Origin: Auanema rhodensis | Taxonomy: Eukaryota > Nematoda > Chromadorea > Rhabditida > Rhabditidae | Direction: 5' to 3' | Assembly: GCA_964057225.1 (NCBI GenBank) | Contig: OZ059900.1 | Location: forward strand, 24,009,638-24,073,637 | Length of the DNA stretch: 64,000 bases | Part shown: piece after piece, positions 51,539-64,000 of the stretch | Layout: every line of letters begins with the position of its first letter | Position numbering within the stretch: the first letter of the stretch is position 1 | Program-made: the position numbers and the translations under genes | The notes under the pieces: generated by a model | What the model was told of the DNA's origin: nothing | Database searches by the model: none | The model's input: only the letters and a program-made list of their open reading frames with translations

Positions 51539-52569
51539 CGACAAAAAAACAAGGGTTAGAAAATTAAGGAAATTAGCATATTCTGAGGGCACGCCCCTTA
51601 TGGCTAATATTGATTAAATCGATTTTTGTTCATATGAGTCGTCAAATGCAACGAATTTCAGCGTGTTACATACTAAAATGAAGCATTTTACATGCTGAAC
51701 ACTAGAAAAATACAAAAACACAGTATTTCCCATGAGAATTATTTTATTATGCTGGAAAACCAGTTTTTGGAAATTTCGCTGTAAACAAGGTTTTGACTTA
51801 CGATTTCATGTGTTCAAATTCATGCAATGTCAATGAAACCTAGCTCAAAATTGTTCGTACAACGTCTAGTTCCACTTTCACGACAAAAAAACAGGGGTTA
51901 GAAAATTAAGGAAATTAGCATATTCTGAGGGCACGCCCCTTATGGCTAATATTGATTAAATCGATTTTTGTTCATATGAGTCGTCAAATGCAACGAATTT
52001 CAGCGTGTTATATACTAAAATGAAGCATTTTACATGCTGAACACTAGAAAAATACAAAAACACAGTATTTCCCATGAGAAATATTTTATCATGCTGGAAA
52101 ACCAGTTTTTGGAAATTTCGCTGTAAACAAGGTTTTGACTTACGATTTCATGTGTTCAAACTCATGCAATGTCAATGAAACCTAGCTCAAAATTGTTTGT
52201 ACAACGTCTAGTTCCACTTTCACGACAAAAAAACAAGGGTTAGAAAATTAAGGAAATTAGCATATTCTGAGGGCACGCCCCTTATGGCTAATATTGATTA
52301 AATCGATTTTTGTTCATATGAGTCGTCAAATGCAACGAATTTCAGCGTGTTGCAAACTAAAATGAAGCATTTTACATGCTGAACACTAGAAAAATACAAA
52401 AACACAGTATTTCCCATGAGAAATATTTTATTATGCTGGAAAACCAGTTTTTGGAAATTTCGCTGTAAACAAGGTTTTGACTTACGATTTCATGTGTTCA
52501 AACTCATGCAATGTCAATGAAACCTAGCTCAAAATTGTTCGTACAACGTCTAGTTCCACTTTCAATACA

Positions 52570-55500
52570 AAAAAACAGGGGTTAGAAAATTAAGGAAATT
52601 AGCATATTCTGAGGGCACGCCCCTTATGGCTAATATTGATTAAATCGATTTTTGTTCATATGAGTCGTCAAATGCAACGAATTTCAGCGTGTTACATACT
52701 AAAATGAAGCATTTTACATGCTGAACACTAGAAAAATACAAAAACACAGTATTTCCCATGAGAAATATTTTATCATGCTGGAAAACCAGTTTTTGGAAAT
52801 TTCGCTGTAAACAAGGTTTTGACTTACGATTTCATGTGTTCAAACTCATGCAATGTCAATGAAACCTAGCTCAAAATTGTTCGTACAACGTCTAGTTCCA
52901 CTTTCACGACAAAAAAACAGGGGTTAGAAAATTAAGGAAATTAGCATATTCTGAGGGCACGCCCCTTATGGCTAATATTGATTAAATCGATTTTTGTTCA
53001 TATGAGTCGTCAAATGCAACGAATTTCAGCGTGTTACAAACTAAAATGAAGCATTTTACATGCTGAACACTAGAAAAATACAAAAACACAGTATTTCCCA
53101 TGAGAAATATTTTATTATGCTGGAAAACCAGTTTTTGGAAATTTCGCTGTAAACAAGGTTTTGACTTACGATTTCATGTGTTCAAACTCATGCAATGTCA
53201 ATGAAACCTAGCTCAAAATTGTTCGTACAACGTCTAGTTCCACTTTCACGACAAAAAAACAGGGGTTAGAAAATTAAGGAAATTAGCATATTCTGAGGGC
53301 ACGCCCCTTATGGCTAATATTGATTAAATCGATTTTTGTTCATATGAGTCGTCAAATGCAACGAATTGCAGCGTGTTACATACTAATATGAAGCATTTTA
53401 CATGCTGAACACTAGAAAAATACAAAAACACAGTATTTCCCATGAGAAATATTTTATTATGCTGGAAAACCAGTTTTTGGAAATTTCGCTGTAAACAAGG
53501 TTTTGACTTACGATTTCATGTGTTCAAACTCATGCAATGTCAATGAAACCTAGCTCAAAATTGTTCGTACAACGTCTAGTTCCACTTTCTCGACAAAAAA
53601 ACAGGGGTTAGAAAATTAAGGAAATTAGCATATTCTGAGGGCACGCCCCTTATGGCTAATATTGATTAAATCGATTTTTGTTCATATGAGTCGTCAAATG
53701 CAACGAATTTCAGCGTGTTACATACTAAAATGAAGCATTTTACATGCTGAACACTAGAAAAATACAAAAACACAGTATTTCCCATGAGAAATATTTTATC
53801 ATGCTGGAAAACCAGTTTTTGGAAATTTCGCTGTAAACAAGGTTTTGACTTACGATATCATGTGTTCAAACTCGTGCAATGTCAATGAAACCTAGCTCAA
53901 AATTGTTCGTACAACGTCTAGTTCCACTTTCACGACAAAAAAACAGGGGTTAGAAAATTAAGGAAATTAGCATATTCTGAGGGCACGCCCCTTATGGCTA
54001 ATATTGATTAAATCGATTTTTGTTCATATGAGTCGTCAAATGCAACGAATTTCAGCGTGTTACATACTAAAATGAAGCATTTTACATGCTGAACACTAGA
54101 AAAATACAAAAACACAGTATTTCCCATGAGAAATATTTTATTATGCTGGAAAACCAGTTTTTGGAAATTTCGCTGTAAACAAGGTTTTGACTTACGATTT
54201 CATGTGTTCAAACTCATGCAATGTCAATGAAACCTAGCTCAAAATTGTTCGTACAACGTCTAGTTCCACTTTCACGACAAAAAAACAGGGGTTAGAAAAT
54301 TAAGGAAATTAGCATATTCTGAGGGCACGCCCCTTATGGCTAATATTGATTAAATCGATTTTTGTTCATATGAGTCGTCAAATGCAACGAATTGCAGCGT
54401 GTTACATACTAATATGAAGCATTTTACATGCTGAACACTAGAAAAATACAAAAACACAGTATTTCCCATGAGAAATATTTTATTATGCTGGAAAACCAGT
54501 TTTTGGAAATTTCGCTGTAAACAAGGTTTTGACTTACGATTTCATGTGTTCAAACTCATGCAATGTCAATGAAACCTAGCTCAAAATTGTTCGTACAACG
54601 TCTAGTTCCACTTTCTCGACAAAAAAACAGGGGTTAGAAAATTAAGGAAATTAGCATATTCTGAGGGCACGCCCCTTATGGCTAATATTGATTAAATCGA
54701 TTTTTGTTCATATGAGTCGTCAAATGCAACGAATTTCAGCGTGTTACATACTAAAATGAAGCATTTTACATGCTGAACACTAGAAAAATACAAAAACACA
54801 GTATTTCCCATGAGAAATATTTTATCATGCTGGAAAACCAGTTTTTGGAAATTTCGCTGTAAACAAGGTTTTGACTTACGATATCATGTGTTCAAACTCG
54901 TGCAATGTCAATGAAACCTAGCTCAAAATTGTTCGTACAACGTCTAGTTCCACTTTCACGACAAAAAAACAGGGGTTAGAAAATTAAGGAAATTAGCATA
55001 TTCTGAGGGCACGCCCCTTATGGCTAATATTGATTAAATCGATTTTTGTTCATATGAGTCGTCAAATGCAACGAATTTCAGCGTGTTACATACTAAAATG
55101 AAGCATTTTACATGCTGAACACTAGAAAAATACAAAAACACAGTATTTCCCATGAGAAATATTTTATCATGCTGGAAAACCAGTTTTTGGAAATTTCGCT
55201 GTAAACAAGGTTTTGACTTACGATATCATGTGTTCAAACTCGTGCAATGTCAATGAAACCTAGCTCAAAATTGTTCGTACAACGTCTAGTTCCACTTTCA
55301 CGACAAAAAAACAGGGGTTAGAAAATTAAGGAAATTAGCATATTCTGAGGGCACGCCCCTTATGGCTAATATTGATTAAATCGATTTTTGTTCATATGAG
55401 TCGTCAAATGCAACGAATTTCAGCGTGTTACATACTAAAATGAAGCATTTTACATGCTGAACACTAGAAAAATACAAAAACACAGTATTTCCCATGAGAA

Positions 55501-58355
55501 ATATTTTATCATGCTGGAAAACCAGTTTTTGGAAATTTCGCTGTAAACAAGGTTTTGACTTACGATTTCATGTGTTCAAACTCATGCAATGTCAATGAAA
55601 CCTAGCTCAAAATTGTTCGTACAACGTCTAGTTCCACTTTCACGACAAAAAAACAGGGGTTAGAAAATTAAGGAAATTAGCATATTCTGAGGGCACGCCC
55701 CTTATGGCTAATATTGATTAAATCGATTTTTGTTCATATGAGTCGTCAAATGCAACGAATTTCAGCGTGTTACAAACTAAAATGAAGCATTTTACATGCT
55801 GAACACTAGAAAAATACAAAAACACAGTATTTCCCATGAGAAATATTTTATTATGCTGGAAAACCAGTTTTTGGAAATTTCGCTGTAAACAAGGTTTTGA
55901 CTTACGATTTCATGTGTTCAAACTCATGCAATGTCAATGAAACCTAGCTCAAAATTGTTCGTACAACGTCTAGTTCCACTTTCACGACAAAAAAACAGGG
56001 GTTAGAAAATTAAGGAAATTAGCATATTCTGAGGGCACGCCCCTTATGGCTAATATTGATTAAATCGATTTTTGTTCATATGAGTCGTCAAATGCAACGA
56101 ATTGCAGCGTGTTACATACTAATATGAAGCATTTTACATGCTGAACACTAGAAAAATACAAAAACACAGTATTTCCCATGAGAAATATTTTATTATGCTG
56201 GAAAACCAGTTTTTGGAAATTTCGCTGTAAACAAGGTTTTGACTTACGATTTCATGTGTTCAAACTCATGCAATGTCAATGAAACCTAGCTCAAAATTGT
56301 TCGTACAACGTCTAGTTCCACTTTCTCGACAAAAAAACAGGGGTTAGAAAATTAAGGAAATTAGCATATTCTGAGGGCACGCCCCTTATGGCTAATATTG
56401 ATTAAATCGATTTTTGTTCATATGAGTCGTCAAATGCAACGAATTTCAGCGTGTTACATACTAAAATGAAGCATTTTACATGCTGAACACTAGAAAAATA
56501 CAAAAACACAGTATTTCCCATGAGAAATATTTTATCATGCTGGAAAACCAGTTTTTGGAAATTTCGCTGTAAACAAGGTTTTGACTTACGATATCATGTG
56601 TTCAAACTCGTGCAATGTCAATGAAACCTAGCTCAAAATTGTTCGTACAACGTCTAGTTCCACTTTCACGACAAAAAAACAGGGGTTAGAAAATTAAGGA
56701 AATTAGCATATTCTGAGGGCACGCCCCTTATGGCTAATATTGATTAAATCGATTTTTGTTCATATGAGTCGTCAAATGCAACGAATTTCAGCGTGTTACA
56801 TACTAAAATGAAGCATTTTACATGCTGAACACTAGAAAAATACAAAAACACAGTATTTCCCATGAGAAATATTTTATTATGCTGGAAAACCAGTTTTTGG
56901 AAATTTCGCTGTAAACAAGGTTTTGACTTACGATTTCATGTGTTCAAACTCATGCAATGTCAATGAAACCTAGCTCAAAATTGTTCGTACAACGTCTAGT
57001 TCCACTTTCACGACAAAAAAACAGGGGTTAGAAAATTAAGGAAATTAGCATATTCTGAGGGCACGCCCCTTATGGCTAATATTGATTAAATCGATTTTTG
57101 TTCATATGAGTCGTCAAATGCAACGAATTGCAGCGTGTTACATACTAATATGAAGCATTTTACATGCTGAACACTAGAAAAATACAAAAACACAGTATTT
57201 CCCATGAGAAATATTTTATTATGCTGGAAAACCAGTTTTTGGAAATTTCGCTGTAAACAAGGTTTTGACTTACGATTTCATGTGTTCAAACTCATGCAAT
57301 GTCAATGAAACCTAGCTCAAAATTGTTCGTACAACGTCTAGTTCCACTTTCTCGACAAAAAAACAGGGGTTAGAAAATTAAGGAAATTAGCATATTCTGA
57401 GGGCACGCCCCTTATGGCTAATATTGATTAAATCGATTTTTGTTCATATGAGTCGTCAAATGCAACGAATTTCAGCGTGTTACATACTAAAATGAAGCAT
57501 TTTACATGCTGAACACTAGAAAAATACAAAAACACAGTATTTCCCATGAGAAATATTTTATCATGCTGGAAAACCAGTTTTTGGAAATTTCGCTGTAAAC
57601 AAGGTTTTGACTTACGATATCATGTGTTCAAACTCGTGCAATGTCAATGAAACCTAGCTCAAAATTGTTCGTACAACGTCTAGTTCCACTTTCACGACAA
57701 AAAAACAGGGGTTAGAAAATTAAGGAAATTAGCATATTCTGAGGGCACGCCCCTTATGGCTAATATTGATTAAATCGATTTTTGTTCATATGAGTCGTCA
57801 AATGCAACGAATTTCAGCGTGTTACATACTAAAATGAAGCATTTTACATGCTGAACACTAGAAAAATACAAAAACACAGTATTTCCCATGAGAAATATTT
57901 TATCATGCTGGAAAACCAGTTTTTGGAAATTTCGCTGTAAACAAGGTTTTGACTTACGATATCATGTGTTCAAACTCGTGCAATGTCAATGAAACCTAGC
58001 TCAAAATTGTTCGTACAACGTCTAGTTCCACTTTCACGACAAAAAAACAGGGGTTAGAAAATTAAGGAAATTAGCATATTCTGAGGGCACGCCCCTTATG
58101 GCTAATATTGATTAAATCGATTTTTGTTCATATGAGTCGTCAAATGCAACGAATTTCAGCGTGTTACATACTAAAATGAAGCATTTTACATGCTGAACAC
58201 TAGAAAAATACAAAAACACAGTATTTCCCATGAGAAATATTTTATCATGCTGGAAAACCAGTTTTTGGAAATTTCGCTGTAAACAAGGTTTTGACTTACG
58301 ATTTCATGTGTTCAAACTCATGCAATGTCAATGAAACCTAGCTCAAAATTGTTTG
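52570..58355 (-). repeat. 8-monomer HOR in right satellite A (2736 bp, about 2.1 copies)
   Basis: All diagnostic variants recur at +2736 bp. GCAGCGTG/AATATG at 53368 and 54394 maps to 56104 and 57130. CTTTCTCGAC at 53587 and 54613 maps to 56323 and 57349. ATATCATGTG/CTCGTGC near 53855, 54881 and 55223 maps to 56591, 57617 and 57959. GTTACAAACT at 53038 maps to 55774 and then 58510. The pattern breaks on the left at 52565 (TTCAATACAAAA) and on the right near 58359 (TGTTTGTACAACG). Within each unit a 3-monomer sub-repeat (1026 bp) is also visible. Confidence 0.88.
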
Positions 58356-59249
58356 TACAACGTCTAGTTCCACTTTCACGACAAAAAAACAGGGGTTAGA
58401 AAATTAAGGAAATTAGCATATTCTGAGGGCACGCCCCTTATGGCTAATATTGATTAAATCGATTTTTGTTCATATGAGTCGTCAAATGCAACGAATTTCA
58501 GCGTGTTACAAACTAAAATGAAGCATTTTACATGCTGAACACTAGAAAAATACAAAAACACAGTGTTTCCCATGAGAAATATTTTATTATGCTGGAAAAC
58601 CAGTTTTTGGAAATTTCGCTGTAAACAAGGTTTTGACTTACGATTTCATGTGTTCAAACTCATGCAATGTCAATGAAACCTAGCTCAAAATTGTTCGTAC
58701 AACGTCTAGTTCCACTTTCACGACAAAAAAACAGGGGTTAGAAAATTAAGGAAATTAGCATATTCTGAGGGCACGCCCCTTATGACTAATATTGATTAAA
58801 TCGATTTTTGTTCATATGAGTCGTCAAATGCAACGAATTTCAGCGTGTTACATACTAAAATGAAGCATTTTACATGCTGAACACTAGAAAAATACAAAAA
58901 CACAGTATTCCCCATGAGAAATATTTTATTATGCTGGAAAACCAGTTTTTGGAAATTTCGCTGTAAACAAGGTTTTGACTTACGATTTCATGTGTTCAAA
59001 CTCATGCAATGTCAATGAAACCTAGCTCAAAATTGTTCGTACAACGTCTAGTTCCACTTTCACGACAAAAAAACCGGGGTTAGAAAATTAAGGAAATTAG
59101 CATATTCTGAGGGCACGCCCCTTATGGCTAATATTGATTAAATCGATTTTTGTTCATATGAGTCGTCAAATGCAACGAATTTCAGCGTGTTACATACTAA
59201 AATGAAGCATTTTACATGCTGAACACTAGAAAAATACAAAAACACAGTA

Positions 59250-62200
59250 TTTCCCATGAGAAATATTTTATTATGCTGGAAAACCAGTTTTTGGAAATTT
59301 CGCTGTAAACAAGGTTTTGACTTACGATTTCATGTGTTCAAACTCATGCAATGTCAATGAAACCTAGCTCAAAATTGTTCGTACAACGTCTAGTTCCACT
59401 TTCACGACAAAAAAACAGGGGTTAGAAAATTAAGGAAATTAGCATATTCTGAGGGCACGCCCCTTATGGCTAATATTGATTAAATCGATTTTTGTTCATA
59501 TGAGTCGTCAAATGCAACGAATTTCAGCGTGTTACATACTAAAATGAAGCATTTTACATGCTGAACACTAGAAAAATACAAAAACACAGTATTTCAAATG
59601 AGAAATATTTTATTATGCTGGAAAACCAGTTTTTGGAAAGTTCGCTGTAAACAAGGTTTTGACTTACGATTTCATGTGTTCAAACTCATGCAATGTCAAT
59701 GAAACCTAGCTCAAAATTGTTCGTACAACGTCTAGTTCCACTTTCACGACAAAAAAACAGGTGTTAGAAAATTAAGGAAATTAGCATATTCTGAGGGCAC
59801 GCCCCTTATGGCTAATATTGATTAAATCGATTTTTGTTCATATGAGTCGTCAAATGCAACGAATTTCAGCGTGTTACAAACTAAAATGAAGCATTTTACA
59901 TGCTGAACACTAGAAAAATACAAAAACACAGTATTCCCCATGAGAAATATTTTATTATGCTGGAAAACCAGTTTTTGGAAATTTCGCTGTAAACAAGGTT
60001 TTGACTTACGATTTCATGTGTTCAAACTCATGCAATGTCAATGAAACCTAGCTCAAAATTGTTCGTACAACGTCTAGTTCCACTTTCACGACAAAAAAAC
60101 AGGGGTTAGAAAATTAAGGAAATTAGCATATTCTGAGGGCACGCCCCTTATGGCTAATATTGATTAAATCGATTTTTGTTCATATGAGTCGTCAAATGCA
60201 ACGAATTTCAGCGTGTTACATACTAAAATGAAGCATTTTACATGCTGAACACTAGAAAAATACAAAAACACAGTATTTCCCATGAGAAATATTTTATTAT
60301 GCTGGAAAACCAGTTTTTGGAAATTTCGCTGTAAACAAGGTTTTGACTTACGATTTCATGTGTTCAAACTCATGCAATGTCAATGAAACCTAGCTCAAAA
60401 TTGTTCGTACAACGTCTAGTTCCACTTTCACGACAAAAAAACAGGGGTTAGAAAATTAAGGAAATTAGCATATTCTGAGGGCACGCCCCTTATGGCTAAT
60501 ATTGATTAAATCGATTTTTGTTCATATGAGTCGTCAAATGCAACGAATTTCAGCGTGTTACATACTAAAATGAAGCATTTTACATGCTGAACACTAGAAA
60601 AATACAAAAACACAGTATTTCAAATGAGAAATATTTTATTATGCTGGAAAACCAGTTTTTGGAAATTTCGCTGTAAACAAGGTTTTGACTTACGATTTCA
60701 TGTGTTCAAACTCATGCAATGTCAATGAAACCTAGCTCAAAATTGTTCGTACAACGTCTAGTTCCACTTTCACGACAAAAAAACAGGGGTTAGAAAATTA
60801 AGGAAATTAGCATATTCTGAGGGCACGCCCGTTATGGCTAATATTGATTAAATCGATTTTTGTTCATATGAGTCGTCAAATGCAACGAATTTCAGCGTGT
60901 TACAAACTAAAATGAAGCATTTTACATGCTGAACACTAGAAAAATACAAAAACACAGTGTTTCCCATGAGAAATATTTTATTATGCTGGAAAACCAGTTT
61001 TTGGAAATTTCGCTGTAAACAAGGTTTTGACTTACGATTTCATGTGTTCAAACTCATGCAATGTCAATGAAACCTAGCTCAAAATTGTTCGTACAACGTC
61101 TAGTTCCACTTTCACGACAAAAAAACAGGGGTTAGAAAATTAAGGAAATTAGCATATTCTGAGGGCACGCCCCTCATGGCTAATATTGATTAAATCGATT
61201 TTTGTTCATATGAGTCGTCAAATGCAACGAATTTCAGCGTGTTACATACTAAAATGAAGCATTTTACATGCTGAACACTAGAAAAATACAAAAACACAGT
61301 ATTTCCCATGAGAAATATTTTATTATGCTGGAAAACCAGTTTTTGGAAATTTCGCTGTAAACAAGGTTTTGACTTACGATTTCATGTGTTCAAACTCATG
61401 CAATGTCAATGAAACCTAGCTCAAAATTGTTCGTACAACGTCTAGTTCCACTTTCACGACAAAAAAACAGGGGTTAGAAAATTAAGGAAATTAGCATATT
61501 CTGAGGGCACGCCCCTTATGGCTAATATTGATTAAATCGATTTTTGTTCATATGAGTCGTCAAATGCAACGAATTTCAGCGTGTTACATACTAAAATGAA
61601 GCATTTTACATGCTGAACACTAGAAAAATACAAAAACACAGTATTCCCCATGAGAAATATTTTATTATGCTGGAAAACCAGTTTTTGGAAATTTCGCTGT
61701 AAACAAGGTTTTGACTTACGATTTCATGTGTTCAAACTCATGCAATGTCAATGAAACCTAGCTCAAAATTGTTCGTACAACGTCTAGTTCCACTTTCACG
61801 ACAAAAAAACAGGGGTTAGAAAATTAAGGAAATTAGCATATTCTGAGGGCACGCCCCTTATGGCTAATATTGATTAAATCGATTTTTGTTCATATGAGTC
61901 GTCAAATGCAACGAATTTCAGCGTGTTACATACTAAAATGAAGCATTTTACATGCTGAACACTAGAAAAATACAAAAACACAGTATTTCCCATGAGAAAT
62001 ATTTTATTATGCTGGAAAACCAGTTTTTGGAAATTTCGCTGTAAACAAGGTTTTGACTTACGATTTCATGTGTTCAAACTCATGCAATGTCAATGAAACC
62101 TAGCTCAAAATTGTTCGTACAACGTCTAGTTCCACTTTCACGACAAAAAAACAGGGGTTAGAAAATTAAGGAAATTAGCATATTCTGAGGGCACGCCCCT

Positions 62201-64000
62201 TATGGCTAATATTGATTAAATCGATTTTTGTTCATATGAGTCGTCAAATGCAACGAATTTCAGCGTGTTACATACTAAAATGAAGCATTTTACATGCTGA
62301 ACACTAGAAAAATACAAAAACACAGTATTTCCCATGAGAAATATTTTATTATGCTGGAAAACCAGTTTTTGGAAATTTCGCTGTAAACAAGGTTTTGACT
62401 TACGATTTCATGTGTTCAAACTCATGCAATGTCAATGAAACCTAGCTCAAAATTGTTCGTACAACGTCTAGTTCCACTTTCACGACAAAAAAACAGGGGT
62501 TAGAAAATTAAGGAAATTAGCATATTCTGAGGGCACGCCCCTTATGGCTAATATTGATTAAATCGATTTTTGTTCATATGAGTCGTCAAATGCAACGAAT
62601 TTCAGCGTGTTACATACTAAAATGAAGCATTTTACATGCTGAACACTAGAAAAATACAAAAACACAGTATTTCAAATGAGAAATATTTTATTATGCTGGA
62701 AAACCAGTTTTTGGAAATTTCGCTGTAAACAAGGTTTTGACTTACGATTTCATGTGTTCAAACTCATGCAATGTCAATGAAACCTAGCTCAAAATTGTTC
62801 GTACAACGTCTAGTTCCACTTTCACGACAAAAAAACAGGGGTTAGAAAATTAAGGAAATTAGCATATTCTGAGGGCACGCCCCTTATGGCTAATATTGAT
62901 TAAATCGATTTTTGTTCATATGAGTCGTCAAATGCAACGAATTTCAGCGTGTTACAAACTAAAATGAAGCATTTTACATGCTGAACACTAGAAAAATACA
63001 AAAACACAGTATTCCCCATGAGAAATATTTTATTATGCTGGAAAACCAGTTTTTGGAAATTTCGCTGTAAACAAGGTTTTGACTTACGATTTCATGTGTT
63101 CAAACTCATGCAATGTCAATGAAACCTAGCTCAAAAATGTTCGTACAACGTCTAGTTCCACTTTCACGACAAAAAAACAGGGGTTAGAAAATTAAGGAAA
63201 TTAGCATATTCTGAGGGCACGCCCCTTATGGCTAATATTGATTAAATCGATTTTTGTTCATATGAGTCGTCAAATGCAACGAATTTCAGCGTGTTACATA
63301 CTAAAATGAAGCATTTTACATGCTGAACACTAGAAAAATACAAAAACACAGTATTTCCCATGAGAAATATTTTATTATGCTGGAAAACCAGTTTTTGGAA
63401 ATTTCGCTGTAAACAAGGTTTTGACTTACGATTTCATGTGTTCAAACTCATGCAATGTCAATGAAACCTAGCTCAAAATTGTTCGTACAACGTCTAGTTC
63501 CACTTTCACGACAAAAAAACAGGGGTTAGAAAATTAAGGAAATTAGCATATTCTGAGGGCACGCCCCTTATGGCTAATATTGATTAAATCGATTTTTGTT
63601 CATATGAGTCGTCAAATGCAACGAATTTCAGCGTGTTACATACTAAAATGAAGCATTTTACATGCTGAACACTAGAAAAATACAAAAACACAGTATTTCA
63701 AATGAGAAATATTTTATTATGCTGGAAAACCAGTTTTTGGAAATTTCGCTGTAAACAAGGTTTTGACTTACGATTTCATGTGTTCAAACTCATGCAATGT
63801 CAATGAAACCTAGCTCAAAATTGTTCGTACAACGTCTAGTTCCACTTTCACGACAAAAAAACAGGGGTTAGAAAATTAAGGAAATTAGCATATTCTGAGG
63901 GCACGCCCCTTATGGCTAATATTGATTAAATCGATTTTTGTTCATATGAGTCGTCAAATGCAACGAATTTCAGCGTGTTACAAACTAAAATGAAGCATTT
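59250..64000 (-). repeat. 9-monomer HOR in right satellite A (3078 bp) with 3-monomer sub-repeats
   Basis: TTTCAAATGAG occurs at 59592, 60618, 62670 and 63696. GTTACAAACT occurs at about 59878, 60904, 62956 and 63982. TATTCCCC occurs at about 59934 and 63012. Pairs are separated by 3078 bp (nine monomers), and the members of each pair by 1026 bp (three monomers). The repeat runs off the window edge, so its full extent is unknown. Confidence 0.78.

Larger units (their letters stand above)
51134..64000 (-). repeat. Satellite A array, right arm (342 bp monomer, reverse orientation)
   Basis: This is the reverse complement of the left-arm satellite: the anchor now reads as TTCCACTTTCA, ending at 51196, 51538 and so on to 63850. 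A 63 bp fragment is followed by 37 full monomers with no net indel across 12.6 kb (63850 - 51196 = 37 x 342), then 150 bp of a partial unit at the window end. Common right-arm variants are GTTACAAACTAAAATG, GCAGCGTG with AATATGAAG, ATATCATGTG with CTCGTGC, TTTATCATGC, TATTCCCC and TTTCAAATGAG. I did not notice most of these in the left arm, so the two arms have been homogenised separately. No gene or inserted element. Confidence 0.97.

Noticed and set aside
1-64000. Alpha satellite, because 342 is twice 171.
   Set aside because: The two halves of the monomer are not similar, and the sequence does not look like alpha satellite. The length match alone is not evidence of relation.
1-64000. rRNA, tRNA, histone or other tandem gene clusters, and telomeric repeats.
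   Set aside because: No tRNA-like cloverleaf, no rRNA-like conserved core and no short telomere-type repeat was seen in either monomer on either strand.

Overview
The whole 64 kb window is satellite DNA. I find no credible protein-coding gene, no rRNA or tRNA gene, no transposon body and no unique sequence longer than a few bases. Long homogeneous tandem arrays of 342 bp and about 232 bp monomers, organised in higher-order repeats (HORs), indicate a eukaryotic nuclear genome, most likely centromeric, pericentromeric or other constitutive heterochromatin. I do not recognise either satellite family, so I cannot name the species; it is not primate alpha satellite.

Layout: (1) 1-21402 is a head-to-tail array of 'satellite A' (342 bp; the first copy is 34% GC by my count), with 62 full monomers and a truncated 63rd. 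(2) 21403-51121 is a head-to-tail array of an unrelated 'satellite B' (232 bp consensus, first copy 32% GC, length variants 225, 231 and 240 bp), about 128 full monomers plus a 166 bp partial one, all in one orientation. (3) 51134-64000 is satellite A again, in the opposite orientation: a 63 bp fragment, 37 full monomers without any net indel, and a 150 bp partial monomer cut by the window end. The window is therefore A(forward) - B - A(reverse). Both borders are base-pair sharp. The left one has 4 bp of microhomology and lies at the tip of a predicted hairpin in A. The right one has a 12 bp filler, most of which resembles inverted B sequence.

Inside each array, shared diagnostic variants show recent duplication of multi-monomer blocks: 7-, 5-, 4- and 6-monomer blocks in left A; 5-monomer (1147 bp), 2-monomer (471 bp), 7-monomer (1617 bp) and larger blocks in B; 8-monomer (2736 bp) and 9-monomer (3078 bp) blocks in right A. 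This is the pattern expected from unequal exchange or similar local amplification. The short open reading frames in the window are by-products of monomers whose length is a multiple of three, and I do not annotate them as genes.
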